Of a stretch of DNA of 21,264 nucleotides, positions 15,076 to 21,264 are shown piece after piece (position 1 is the stretch's first letter; each line of letters opens with the position of its first letter). The notes below the pieces were generated by a model. That model did no database searches. It was not told where the DNA came from and saw only the letters and a list, made by a program, of their open reading frames with translations. This DNA is from Fen-999 sp964530115 (GTDB lineage Bacteria; Pseudomonadota; Gammaproteobacteria; Burkholderiales; Rhodocyclaceae): NCBI GenBank assembly GCA_964530115.1, contig CAZGYD010000037.1:1-21264 (forward strand), read 5' to 3'. A program made the translations under genes and the position numbers.

Positions 15076-15983
15076 GCGCAGTGCCCAATCGCCCGGGAGC
15101 CGAGGCAGTGGCCGAGAAAGGCTGGCTGAAGGCGCACAAGTGGCTGCTGCTGCGACGGTTCAGCCAGATCGGCATCCTGCTTCTGTTTCTCGTCGGGCCG
15201 TGGTTCGGCCTCTGGATCGTCAAGGGCAATCTCAGCTACAGCTACACGCTCGGCATCCTGCCGCTGACCGATCCCTACGTCCTGCTCCAGTCACTGATGA
15301 CGGGGCAGTTGCCGGAGAAGCTCGCGATCATCGGCGTGGTAATTGTGCTTGCACTCTATCTGCTGGTCGGCGGCCGGGCCTACTGTTCTTGGGTCTGCCC
15401 GGTGAACATGGTCACCGACCTGGCCGGCTGGCTGCGGACGCGCCTCGGCATCAAGGGCGGCGCGCACATCTCGCGGCAGACGCGCTACTGGCTCCTCGCC
15501 GCGACGCTGGTGATGGCCGTGCTCACCGGCACCATCGCCTGGGAGATGGTCAATCCGGTGACGATGATGCACCGCGGCCTGATCTTCGGCATCGGCTTCG
15601 CCTGGGCCGTGCTGCTCGCGGTGTTCCTCTTCGACCTCTTCGTCATGCGCCACGGCTGGTGCGGGCACCTGTGTCCGGTGGGCGCCTTCTACAGCCTGAT
15701 CGGCAAGCTGTCCTTCACGCGCGTGCGGCTGCCGGCGCGCGAAGCCTGCAACGACTGCATGGACTGTTTCGCCGTCTGTCCGGAACAACAGGTGATCCGG
15801 CCGGCGCTGAAGGCGGTCGGCGGCGCACCGCCGGTGATCCTCGATGCCAACTGCACGAATTGCGGTCGCTGCATCGACGTCTGTTCGAAGAATGTCTTCG
15901 CCTTTGGCAGCCGTGCCGGCGCAGCAAAGGTTGGAATGGCCAAGGCCGCAGCGGAGGAAGCGGCGTTGTCCTCGGGTAATTGA
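15072..15983 (+). CDS. napH: Quinol dehydrogenase membrane component NapH
   Basis: A 303-residue inner-membrane protein. Transmembrane helices are visible near residues 30-50 (IGILLLFLVGPWFGLWIV), 75-100 (IIGVVIVLALYLLVGG), 140-155 and 170-195. Two CxxxCP motifs characteristic of NapH/NosR-type proteins lie in AYCSWVCPVNM and GWCGHLCPVGA. Two cytoplasmic [4Fe-4S] motifs follow at the C-terminus: CNDCMDCFAVCP and CTNCGRCIDVCSKN. The protein oxidises ubiquinol or menaquinol and passes electrons to NapG. It is coupled to napG by an ATGA overlap and lies 35 bases before napB. No napC gene is present, so NapGH may be the main quinol entry point here. Confidence 0.96.
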   Translation: MSAVPNRPGAEAVAEKGWLKAHKWLLLRRFSQIGILLLFLVGPWFGLWIVKGNLSYSYTLGILPLTDPYVLLQSLMTGQLPEKLAIIGVVIVLALYLLVGGRAYCSWVCPVNMVTDLAGWLRTRLGIKGGAHISRQTRYWLLAATLVMAVLTGTIAWEMVNPVTMMHRGLIFGIGFAWAVLLAVFLFDLFVMRHGWCGHLCPVGAFYSLIGKLSFTRVRLPAREACNDCMDCFAVCPEQQVIRPALKAVGGAPPVILDANCTNCGRCIDVCSKNVFAFGSRAGAAKVGMAKAAAEEAALSSGN

Positions 15984-16018
15984 GTCGGAGTCAATTTCTC
16001 ACGGGAAGGGAGACGATC

Positions 16019-16468
16019 ATGAAACGAACCGTCACGTTGGCCGCAGCCGTCACCGCGGCGCTGCTTCTGGGCTGTGCCCAGCAGTTCGCCGGCGTCAAGT
16101 CCATGCGCGGGGCGGACGTCGCCGCGAGCGATACCGCGCCACCGATGAGGGAGTACAAGGGCGAGAAGCCGGGCCTGCAGCAGAAGATCGCGCGGAGCTT
16201 CGAGACCCAGCCGCCGCTGATTCCCCATGCGGTGACCAACTTCGACGAGATCACGCTCGAAGAGAACCAATGCATGAGCTGCCACAGCCGCGAGAAGCAC
16301 AAGGAGAAGAACGCGCCCGTGGTCGGTGACAGCCACTTTCAGGACCCGGTGACCGGCAAGGTGCTGCCGAAGCTGTCCATGGCCCGTCACAACTGCATGC
16401 AGTGTCACGTGCCTCAGGTCGACGCGCCGCCGCTGGTCGAGAACAAGTTCGTCGGTTTCAAGAAGTAG
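16019..16468 (+). CDS. napB: Dihaem cytochrome c NapB (nitrate reductase small subunit)
   Basis: A 149-residue electron-transfer subunit that passes electrons to NapA. Two c-type haem sites are present: CMSCH at 85-89 and CMQCH at 126-130. Conserved family blocks include PPLIPHAVTNFDEIT and HNCMQCHVPQVDAPPLVENKF. The ATG at 16019 was preferred over an ATG at 15980 in the same frame because GGGAG lies 6 bases before it and the signal sequence starts directly (MKRTVTLAAAVTAALLLG). The signal ends LLLGC (C19), close to a lipoprotein box, so the mature protein might be lipid-anchored, which is not usual for NapB. Last gene of the operon. Haem attachment requires the Ccm system encoded next door. 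Confidence 0.96.
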   Translation: MKRTVTLAAAVTAALLLGCAQQFAGVKSMRGADVAASDTAPPMREYKGEKPGLQQKIARSFETQPPLIPHAVTNFDEITLEENQCMSCHSREKHKEKNAPVVGDSHFQDPVTGKVLPKLSMARHNCMQCHVPQVDAPPLVENKFVGFKK

Positions 16469-16529
16469 AGCCGCGTGCGCCGCGGCGTGTTACCGCGGCT
16501 GAGTTTCGGAACCCGCTGAAGGCGGCTCT
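16467..16529 (+). other. Nested inverted repeats after napB
   Basis: AGAGCCGC (16467-16474, starting inside the napB stop) can pair with GCGGCTCT (16522-16529). Inside this, GCCGCGG (16479-16485) pairs with CCGCGGC (16493-16499) around a 7-base loop. A CTTTCTGT stretch follows the outer arm. This probably folds the 3' end of the nap message just before the true terminator. Confidence 0.5.
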
Positions 16530-16542
16530 CTTTCTGTCCCCG

Positions 16543-16583
16543 CCCCTGATGGCTTGCGACGTGGCCGTCAGGGGTTTTCTTTT
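16543..16583 (+). terminator. Strong intrinsic terminator of the nap operon
   Basis: CCCCTGATGGC (16543-16553) pairs with GCCGTCAGGGG (16564-16574), an 11-bp stem with one G-T wobble and a 10-base loop, followed directly by TTTTCTTTT. It lies 75 bases past the napB stop and faces the convergent ccm genes. The remaining bases up to 16751 (end of ccmI) hold no supported gene. A short GGCGG/CCGCC inverted repeat around 16731-16746 could weakly end the ccm transcript from the other side. Confidence 0.9.
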
Positions 16584-16751
16584 CCAAGAGCCAGCGATTC
16601 CTGAAACCTCGCCTCCAGGGTGCGACCCCACCGGGAGCAAGCCGCCGCAAGCGGAAAAGCCGTCGATCCCGGATGAGCGTTTTCCCAGGAAAAGACCTTG
16701 GTGGCCCTCGGTGTTCCTTGTGTCCAGGCGGCGAAGACCGCCGGGTCGCGA

Positions 16752-17942
16752 TTATTCGACGACCCGGTCGATGGCGAGCTTGAGATTGCGGGCGCCGGGC
16801 TTGACCGTGGCGAGGCTGCCCACGAGATCGCCGGGCCGTGGCCGGGCATCGCCGGATTTGGACACGCGCGCTTCGATGACGACCGTCTTGGCCTCCGACA
16901 GGGTGCCGCCGCCGGGAAGGGCATCGGTGTCGTCGAGCGTGAGCTCCTTCGGCAGGTCCGCCGCCGCGAGGCGCCGGACGGCGAGCGGCATCGGCGAGTC
17001 TTTCGTCCGGGCGAGCACGAACACGGTGTCGCCCGGCGCCACCTTGTCCCGCAGGACGTTCGCGATCTCGACACGCACGCCGATCGCGGTCGCCGCGGCC
17101 GATTTCTTCTTTTCCAGCTTGTCCCGCGCTTCCGCGACGATGCCGGTGAGCATCTTCGCGTCTTCCGATTCCGGCGGCAGCAGTTCGAGCGCGTGCTGCC
17201 AGTGACGAAGCGCCGTAGCGAAATCCTTGCGGTTGAAGGCCACGGTGCCGGCGAGCCAGAGCGCCTGGAGATCGTCGGGATCGAGCGCCAGCGCCCGCCC
17301 GATCAATTCTTCGGGCTTTCCTTCGAGGCTGCCCCCGGCCTTGGCGGCCAGCAGGTCGGCATAGGCGCCGAGCAGCTGGGCGTTCTTTTCCACGACCGGC
17401 ATCGCCTTCTCGAACGCCCGTTCCGCTTCGTCGTAGCGGCCCAGCGCCTTGTACGAACGCGCGAGCATCAGCCAGCCCTGGTAGTTCTCGGGCTCCTTTT
17501 CGAGCTTGGCCGCGAGGCTGGCGACCATGTCGTCGATGTCCTGTCGGGAGAAGTCGCGGCGTGCCATCGGGTCGAGCGCGGTCGGGTTGCCCAGCGCCCA
17601 GTAGAGCCCGGCCGCGGTGAGCGGCAGGAAAACGAGAAGCAGCGCCAGCGTGCGCCGGGAAGACGCGGGCGCGCCGCCTACCGCAGCGCCCGTGCCGCCA
17701 TCGCCCGCGGTGTCTTCGAGCAGGCGGCGCTTGAGCTCAGCCTGGGCCTCGAGGAAATCCGCCTCGCCGAGTTCGCCGCCGGCGCGGTCTTTCTCGAGTT
17801 CGGCGAGCTGGTCGCGATAGATCGCGGCGTTGATCGCCCGGCGGGTGTCGGTGTCATTGCCGCGGCCCTTCCACCAGGGCCGGGAGAGCACGGCGAGGCT
17901 CGCGGCCATCACCAGGGCCGCGGCGACGAGAAACGAGGTCAT
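16752..17942 (-). CDS. ccmI: Cytochrome c biogenesis protein CcmI (CycH)
   Basis: A 396-residue inner-membrane chaperone that holds apocytochrome c C-termini for haem ligation. Two N-terminal membrane segments (FLVAAALVMAASLAVL at 4-19 and TLALLLVFLPLTAAGLYWAL near 100-120) flank a cytoplasmic loop with INAAIYRDQLAELEKD. TPR repeats follow (NYQGWLMLARSYKALGRYDEAERAFEKA, DLQALWLAGTVAFNRKDFATALRHW, each shown in part), then a C-terminal beta domain (VRVEIANVLRDKVAPGDTVFVLAR). The ATG at 17942 overlaps the ccmH stop (ATGA). It is the last ccm gene on this strand and converges with nap. Confidence 0.95.
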   Translation of the reverse strand: MTSFLVAAALVMAASLAVLSRPWWKGRGNDTDTRRAINAAIYRDQLAELEKDRAGGELGEADFLEAQAELKRRLLEDTAGDGGTGAAVGGAPASSRRTLALLLVFLPLTAAGLYWALGNPTALDPMARRDFSRQDIDDMVASLAAKLEKEPENYQGWLMLARSYKALGRYDEAERAFEKAMPVVEKNAQLLGAYADLLAAKAGGSLEGKPEELIGRALALDPDDLQALWLAGTVAFNRKDFATALRHWQHALELLPPESEDAKMLTGIVAEARDKLEKKKSAAATAIGVRVEIANVLRDKVAPGDTVFVLARTKDSPMPLAVRRLAAADLPKELTLDDTDALPGGGTLSEAKTVVIEARVSKSGDARPRPGDLVGSLATVKPGARNLKLAIDRVVE

Positions 17943-18397
17943 GGGTTGTCTTTCAGCAGCGCCTCGGCGCGCTTCCTTTCTTCTTCGCTGAGTTCGGGGC
18001 GCTGCACTTGGGTGTCGCGCCGGCGCAGATAGCGGATCAGGACGACGATGCCGACGACGAGCAGCAGGAACGGCCCGGCCCACAAGGCCCAGGTCGTCGG
18101 CTTGACCGGCGGCTTGTAGAGCACGAAATCGCCGTAGCGGCTGACCAGGAAATCCTTCACTTCCTGATCGGTCTTGCCTTCCTTGATCAGCCCGCGCACC
18201 TCGCGGCGGAGATCCTCGGCGAGGTCGGCGCGCGAGCCGGCGAGCGACTCGTTCTGGCAAACGAGGCAGCGCAGTTCTTCGGCGATCGCCGTCAGCCGCT
18301 TCTCGACCGCCTCGTCCTCCGCCAGCGGCCGGGCCTCCCCGGCCCATGCGCCGGTGGCGACGAGGAACGCGGCCAGCAACACCGTCAGGAATTTCAC
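17939..18397 (-). CDS. ccmH: Cytochrome c maturation protein CcmH
   Basis: A 152-residue membrane-anchored thiol protein that helps reduce the CxxCH cysteines of apocytochromes. It has a signal peptide (MKFLTVLLAAFLVATGAWA), the signature LRCLVCQNESLAGS (redox cysteines C44 and C47), DLRREVRGLIKEGKTDQEVKDFLVSRYGDFVLY, a transmembrane helix (WAGPFLLLVVGIVVLI) and a charged cytoplasmic tail. The start is GTG at 18397, forming a GTGA overlap with the ccmG stop. No later ATG keeps the signal peptide. This is the short, single-thiol-domain form, with the TPR part encoded separately as ccmI. Confidence 0.95.
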   Translation of the reverse strand: MKFLTVLLAAFLVATGAWAGEARPLAEDEAVEKRLTAIAEELRCLVCQNESLAGSRADLAEDLRREVRGLIKEGKTDQEVKDFLVSRYGDFVLYKPPVKPTTWALWAGPFLLLVVGIVVLIRYLRRRDTQVQRPELSEEERKRAEALLKDNP

Positions 18398-18915
18398 TTG
18401 TCCAGCTCCTTCATCATGGGCAGGATCTTCTTTTCCATCGTCTCGGCCGTGATCGGGCCGATGTGTTTGTAGCGGATCGTTCCCGCCTTGTCGATCAGGT
18501 AGGTTTCGGGCACGCCGTAGACGCCGTAATTGATGCCGACGCGGCCGTCGCCGTCCCAGGCCGAGAGCAGGTAGGGGTCGCCGTACTGCCTGAGCCAGCG
18601 CAGGCCGTCCTCGCGCTGGTCCTTGTAGTCGAGACCGACGATGGGCACGCCCTTCTTCGCGTACTCGACGAGCACCGGATGCTCCTGCCGGCAGGAGACG
18701 CACCACGACGCCCAGACGTTGAAGAGCCAGACCTTGCCCTGCATGTCCTTCGGCGAGAAGGTCTTGTCGGGCTGGTGCAGTTGAGCGAGCTGGAAATCGG
18801 GCGCCGGCTTGCCGACCAGCGGCGAGGGCACCTCGCGCGGGTCGCGGTTCAGGCCGACGGCAAGAAAGCCGACGAGGACGATGAAGATTCCGAGCGGCAG
18901 CAAAAAGCGGTTCAC
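18394..18915 (-). CDS. ccmG: Thiol:disulfide interchange protein CcmG/DsbE
   Basis: A 173-residue periplasmic thioredoxin-fold protein tethered by an N-terminal helix (FLLPLGIFIVLVGFLAVGL). The active site is WASWCVSCRQEHP with C72 and C75, and the cis-proline loop is GVYGVPETYLID. The acidic residue pattern and the GKPAPDFQLAQL start are typical of CcmG/DsbE. It reduces apocytochrome or CcmH disulfides. The GTG at 18915 overlaps the ccmF stop (GTGA). The much longer open frame upstream in this phase is the shadow of ccmF and not part of the protein. Confidence 0.96.
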   Translation of the reverse strand: MNRFLLPLGIFIVLVGFLAVGLNRDPREVPSPLVGKPAPDFQLAQLHQPDKTFSPKDMQGKVWLFNVWASWCVSCRQEHPVLVEYAKKGVPIVGLDYKDQREDGLRWLRQYGDPYLLSAWDGDGRVGINYGVYGVPETYLIDKAGTIRYKHIGPITAETMEKKILPMMKELDK

Positions 18916-20861
18916 GATGCGGCACCCTCCAGCGCGGTTCGTTCTCTCGCCGTGCGGACCTTGAGTCGATAGCGGCGATCCGAGGCGGCGATCAGCCCGC
19001 CCAGGGCCATGAACAGGCAGCCGAACCAGATCCAGGTCACGAACGGCTTGTGATAGACGCGCACCGCCCAGTCCTGGCCCTCGAGCGGCTCGCCGAGCGA
19101 GACATAGACGTCGCCGGTGATGCCCGAGTCGATCGCGGCTTCCGTCATCGGCATCCGGGAAGTCACGTAGTTGCGTTTTTCGGGGTGCAGCCGGCTCACG
19201 GGCCTGCCGTCGCGGCTGACCTCGACATCGCCGACGAAGGCGAGATAGTTCGGTCCCTGCGCCTCGCGGACGCCGAGGAAGGTAAAGGTGTAGCCGCCGA
19301 CCGTGACCGTGTCGCCGGGCCCCATGCGCACGTCGCGCTCTTCCTGATAGCCGCCGACCATGGTCACGCCGACGACGAAGACCGCGACGCCGAGATGGGC
19401 GAGGTGCATGCCCCAGAAACTCGGCGGTGCACCGCGGCTGAGTTTCAGGCGCTCGATCACCTGGAAGACGACCGCGGCCGCGATCCAGACGGCGCAGAGC
19501 AAACCGAGCGCGACGAGCGGTGTCCATTGGCCGGCGAGGAAGGGCAGGCCGATGCCGGCGGCGACCGCGAGGACGGCGGCCAGGCGCAGCCGGCGCGCGA
19601 TGTCCTTCAGGTCGGCATGCTTCCAGCGCGCGATCGGGCCGGCGGCGATGAGGAAGAGGAGCGGCACCATGACGGGCACGAAGACCGCGTTGAAGTAGGG
19701 CGGGCCCACCGAGAGCTTGCCGAGATTCAAGGCATCGATGATCAGCGGATAGAGCGTACCGAGGAGCACGGAACCGCAGGCGACCACCAGCAGCACGTTG
19801 TTGATGAGCAGCAGCGTCTCGCGCGAAACGAGGGCGAATGCACCCCCCAGGCTGACCTTGGGCGCGCGCAGGGCAAAGAGGAACAGCGATGCGCCGACGA
19901 CCACGGCGAGCAGCATCAGGATGAACACGCCTCGCCGCGGGTCGCTGGCGAAGGCATGCACGGAGGTGAGCACGCCCGAGCGGACGAGGAAGGTGCCAAG
20001 CAGCGACAGCGAGAAGGCCGCGATCGCGAGCAGCACCGTCCAGTTCTTGAAGCTGCCCCGCTTCTCGGTCACCGCCAGCGAGTGGATCAGCGCCGTGCCG
20101 ACGAGCCAGGGCATGAAGGAAGCGTTCTCGACCGGATCCCAGAACCACCAGCCGCCCCAGCCGAGTTCGTAGTAGGCCCACCAGGAGCCCAGCGCGATGC
20201 CCAGCGTCAGGAAGATCCAGGCGGCGATCGTCCAGGGGCGCGACCAGCGCGCCCAGGCGGCATCGAGCTGGCCGGCGAGCAGCGCGGCGATGGCGAAGGC
20301 GAAGGCGACCGAGAAGCCGACGTAGCCCATGTAGAGCATCGGCGGATGGAAGACGAGGCCGGGATCCTGGAGCAGCGGGTTGAGGTCGCGGCCGTCGTCG
20401 GCGGCGGGCAGCAGGCGCTCGAAGGGGTTCGAGGTCAACAGCACGAAGGCGAGCAGGCCGACGCTCACGAGCCCGAGGACGCCGAGCACCCGGGCGACCA
20501 TCACTTCCGGGAGCTGGCGGGAGAACACCGCGACGGCGAGCGTCCAGCCCGCGAGCATCAGCACCCAGAGCAGCAGCGAGCCCTCGTGGCCTCCCCAGAC
20601 CGCCGAGAGCCGGTATATCGTTGGTAGCAGGGAGTTCGAGTGCTGGGCGACATAGGCGACGGAAAAATCGTTGGTGTAGAAGGCCCAGGTCAAGCAGCCG
20701 AAGGCGACTGCGACGAGGAGGAACTGAGCCTGGGCCGCGGGCCGCGCCAGTGCAATCCAGGCGGGTCGCCCGGTCTGGATGCCAGCGAGCGGCAGTACGC
20801 CGAGCACGAGGGCGACGAGCAGTGCGAGGATGAGGGAAAAATGGCCGAGTTCGGGAATCAT
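18912..20861 (-). CDS. ccmF: Haem lyase subunit CcmF
   Basis: A 649-residue polytopic inner-membrane protein that, with CcmH and CcmI, receives haem from CcmE and ligates it to apocytochrome c. The tryptophan-rich haem-handling motif is GWGGWWFWDPVENASFMPWL (WWFWD at 238-242). Other family blocks are FYTNDFSVAYVAQHSN, WGGHEGSLLLWVL, GYVGFSVAFAFAIAALL and the conserved periplasmic loop region EKRNYVTSRMPMTEAAIDSG. More than a dozen hydrophobic helices are visible. The ATG at 20861 overlaps the TGA of the ccmE-like tail copy (20858-20860), which points to an ancestral direct ccmE-ccmF overlap. The intact ccmE stop is now 299 bases away. Confidence 0.97.
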   Translation of the reverse strand: MIPELGHFSLILALLVALVLGVLPLAGIQTGRPAWIALARPAAQAQFLLVAVAFGCLTWAFYTNDFSVAYVAQHSNSLLPTIYRLSAVWGGHEGSLLLWVLMLAGWTLAVAVFSRQLPEVMVARVLGVLGLVSVGLLAFVLLTSNPFERLLPAADDGRDLNPLLQDPGLVFHPPMLYMGYVGFSVAFAFAIAALLAGQLDAAWARWSRPWTIAAWIFLTLGIALGSWWAYYELGWGGWWFWDPVENASFMPWLVGTALIHSLAVTEKRGSFKNWTVLLAIAAFSLSLLGTFLVRSGVLTSVHAFASDPRRGVFILMLLAVVVGASLFLFALRAPKVSLGGAFALVSRETLLLINNVLLVVACGSVLLGTLYPLIIDALNLGKLSVGPPYFNAVFVPVMVPLLFLIAAGPIARWKHADLKDIARRLRLAAVLAVAAGIGLPFLAGQWTPLVALGLLCAVWIAAAVVFQVIERLKLSRGAPPSFWGMHLAHLGVAVFVVGVTMVGGYQEERDVRMGPGDTVTVGGYTFTFLGVREAQGPNYLAFVGDVEVSRDGRPVSRLHPEKRNYVTSRMPMTEAAIDSGITGDVYVSLGEPLEGQDWAVRVYHKPFVTWIWFGCLFMALGGLIAASDRRYRLKVRTARERTALEGAAS

Positions 20862-20917
20862 GGTTTCAGGGTCTGTTGCGCCTTTTGCGCCTGTTCTATC
20901 GCATGGCCCGCCTCGGG

Positions 20918-20994
20918 CGGCATGTAATTTTGGTTCCGGCCGCTCGCTTGACGTTCGCTGCGCTCACGTCAGCCTGCACCGAAATGACATGCCG
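20918..20994. repeat. Imperfect palindromic element, copy 1 (77 bp)
   Basis: The ends CGGCATGTAATTTTGGT and ACCGAAATGACATGCCG are inverted repeats matching at 15 of 17 positions. Inside lies a second inverted pair, TGACGT and ACGTCA, separated by 11 bases. The whole could fold into a long branched hairpin of REP or MITE character. The left arm coincides with codons for the NYMP motif of the ccmE-like block. Confidence 0.7.
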
Positions 20995-21002
20995 TTGCGC
21001 GC

Positions 21003-21164
21003 TCATGGATTGGCCACCGTTTTCTGCGCCTTCTGCGCCTGCTCGATCGCATGGCCCGCCGCGGGCGGCATGTAATTTTTGTTCCGGTCGCTCGCTGGCG
21101 CTCGCTTGACGTTCGATGCTCTCACGTCAGCCTGCACCGAAATGACATGCCGTTGCGCGCTCAT
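21003..21164 (-). other. Short ORF through repeat unit (53 codons, doubtful)
   Basis: An ATG overlapping the ccmE stop (ATGA) opens a frame that crosses the palindromic spacer (MSAQRHVISVQADV...) and, because of the extra 10 bases in this unit, runs into ccmE phase to end NYMPPAAGHAIEQAQKAQ and a VANP tail. Its own stop again overlaps the ATG of the next unit, where the frame closes after 36 codons at 20896. No Shine-Dalgarno is evident. It may be an accident of the tandem repeat, or it may let ribosomes reach ccmF by serial reinitiation. Confidence 0.2.
21066..21152. repeat. Imperfect palindromic element, copy 2 (87 bp)
   Basis: The same element as at 20918-20994: left end CGGCATGTAATTTTTGTTC, right end ACCGAAATGACATGCCG, inner TGACGT/ACGTCA pair, with about 10 additional bases (GCTCGCTGGCGCTCGC in place of GCTCGC). 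Both copies have the same orientation and sit in the ccmE-ccmF gap. Confidence 0.7.
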
Positions 21165-21264
21165 GGATTGGCCACCGTTTTTTGCGCCTTCTGCGCCGTT
21201 TCTATCGCATGACCCGCCCCGGGCGGCATGTAATTTTCATAGTGCTTGGCCAGGATCTCTGCGG
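21161..21264 (-). CDS. ccmE: Haem chaperone CcmE (C-terminal end only)
   Basis: The last 33 residues of CcmE, which covalently carries haem and delivers it to CcmF. The window begins on this strand at AEILAKHYENYMPP, the highly conserved end of the CcmE beta-barrel domain (LAKHDENYMPP in most members; here Tyr replaces Asp). After it comes a flexible tail GAGHAIETAQKAQKTVANP and the TGA at 21161-21163. The haem-binding histidine lies outside the window. The next complete gene in the direction of transcription is ccmF, after the tandem repeat. Identification rests on this short motif plus position directly upstream of ccmF. Confidence 0.88.
   Translation of the reverse strand, partial: AEILAKHYENYMPPGAGHAIETAQKAQKTVANP

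Larger units (their letters stand above)
20877..21237 (-). repeat. Tandem array of ccmE-tail units (2.4 copies)
   Basis: Read on the minus strand, a block of exactly 55 bp occurs three times: 21183-21237 (inside intact ccmE), 21025-21079 and 20877-20931. The two spacers (21080-21182, 103 bp; 20932-21024, 93 bp) are also near-identical, the longer one having about 10 extra bases around a GCTGGCGCTC-like run. Unit lengths are therefore 158 and 148 bp. In ccmE phase the blocks read NYMPPGAGHAIETAQKAQ, NYMPPAAGHAIEQAQKAQ and NYMPPEAGHAIEQAQKAQ. The copy next to ccmF keeps the canonical Glu after PP and ends in the ATGA overlap. The copies differ at several positions, so the expansion is not brand new. 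Confidence 0.9.

Noticed and set aside
15978..15996. AATTGA-N7-TCAATT inverted repeat across the napH stop, resembling an FNR site
   Set aside because: The half-sites are one base too far apart (TTGA-N7-TCAA instead of N6), and only 22 bases separate it from the napB ATG, leaving no room for a -10 element and start site.
16584..16751. Possible small gene between the nap terminator and ccmI
   Set aside because: Open frames here on both strands only extend into ccmI in the wrong phase. No start with a ribosome-binding site and no motif was found.
19050..20627. 525-codon open frame on the + strand opposite ccmF
   Set aside because: Its composition (Asp, Glu, Arg, His, Gly in long runs) is the usual antisense shadow of a high-GC membrane protein gene. 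ccmF on the other strand has clear family motifs.
20877..21237. CRISPR-like array
   Set aside because: The spacers between repeats are themselves near-identical copies, periods are about 150 bp, and the repeats are coding-derived. This is tandem duplication.

Overview
The window is GC-rich chromosomal DNA with dense, ATGA-coupled housekeeping operons. Gene content (yicC-gmk-rpoZ-spoT followed by a DUF3460 gene, hemW/rdgB/rph next to a Ser/Thr kinase and PP2C phosphatase, napDAGHB, and a System I ccm cluster) points to a denitrifying or nitrate-respiring betaproteobacterium, most likely of the Rhodocyclales (Azoarcus/Thauera/Dechloromonas type). That placement is an inference from gene content and style. 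No alignment was run.

Layout. (1) 1-1701, + strand: the 3' part of thiG, a small exported protein of unknown function, and trmB, all overlapping by 4 bases. (2) 1667-6841, - strand: transcription runs kinase -> PP2C phosphatase -> rph -> rdgB, every junction a 4-base ATGA overlap. A small outer-membrane beta-barrel gene with its own terminator and then hemW follow. hemW meets trmB tail to tail with a 35-bp overlap. (3) 6968-11146, + strand: yicC, gmk, rpoZ, spoT (bifunctional ppGpp enzyme) and a DUF3460 gene. (4) 11191-16583, + strand: a periplasmic nitrate reductase operon napDAGHB. It is preceded by a textbook FNR-type promoter (perfect palindrome about 42 bp upstream of the predicted start) and closed by a strong intrinsic terminator. 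(5) 16752-21264, - strand: cytochrome c maturation genes ccmE (C-terminal end only), ccmF, ccmG, ccmH and ccmI, converging on nap.

How they fit together. NapA (Mo-bis-MGD, Tat-exported) and NapB (dihaem c) form the terminal reductase. NapG and NapH carry quinol-derived electrons, and no napC lies in the operon. NapB needs haem attached in the periplasm, which the adjacent Ccm proteins carry out. The Ser/Thr kinase and PP2C phosphatase form a cytoplasmic switch translationally coupled to RNA and nucleotide housekeeping genes.

Most unusual structure. The ccmE-ccmF junction (20862-21237) holds two full and one partial tandem unit of 148-158 bp. Each unit repeats the last 55 bp block of ccmE coding sequence plus a spacer containing a long imperfect palindrome. 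The copy touching ccmF still ends in an ATGA overlap with ccmF, so it looks like the ancestral end of ccmE, pushed away by the expansion. A second, smaller oddity is a hairpin-rich insert of about 100 bp that keeps the frame inside hemW. No tRNA, rRNA, transposase or CRISPR array was seen.
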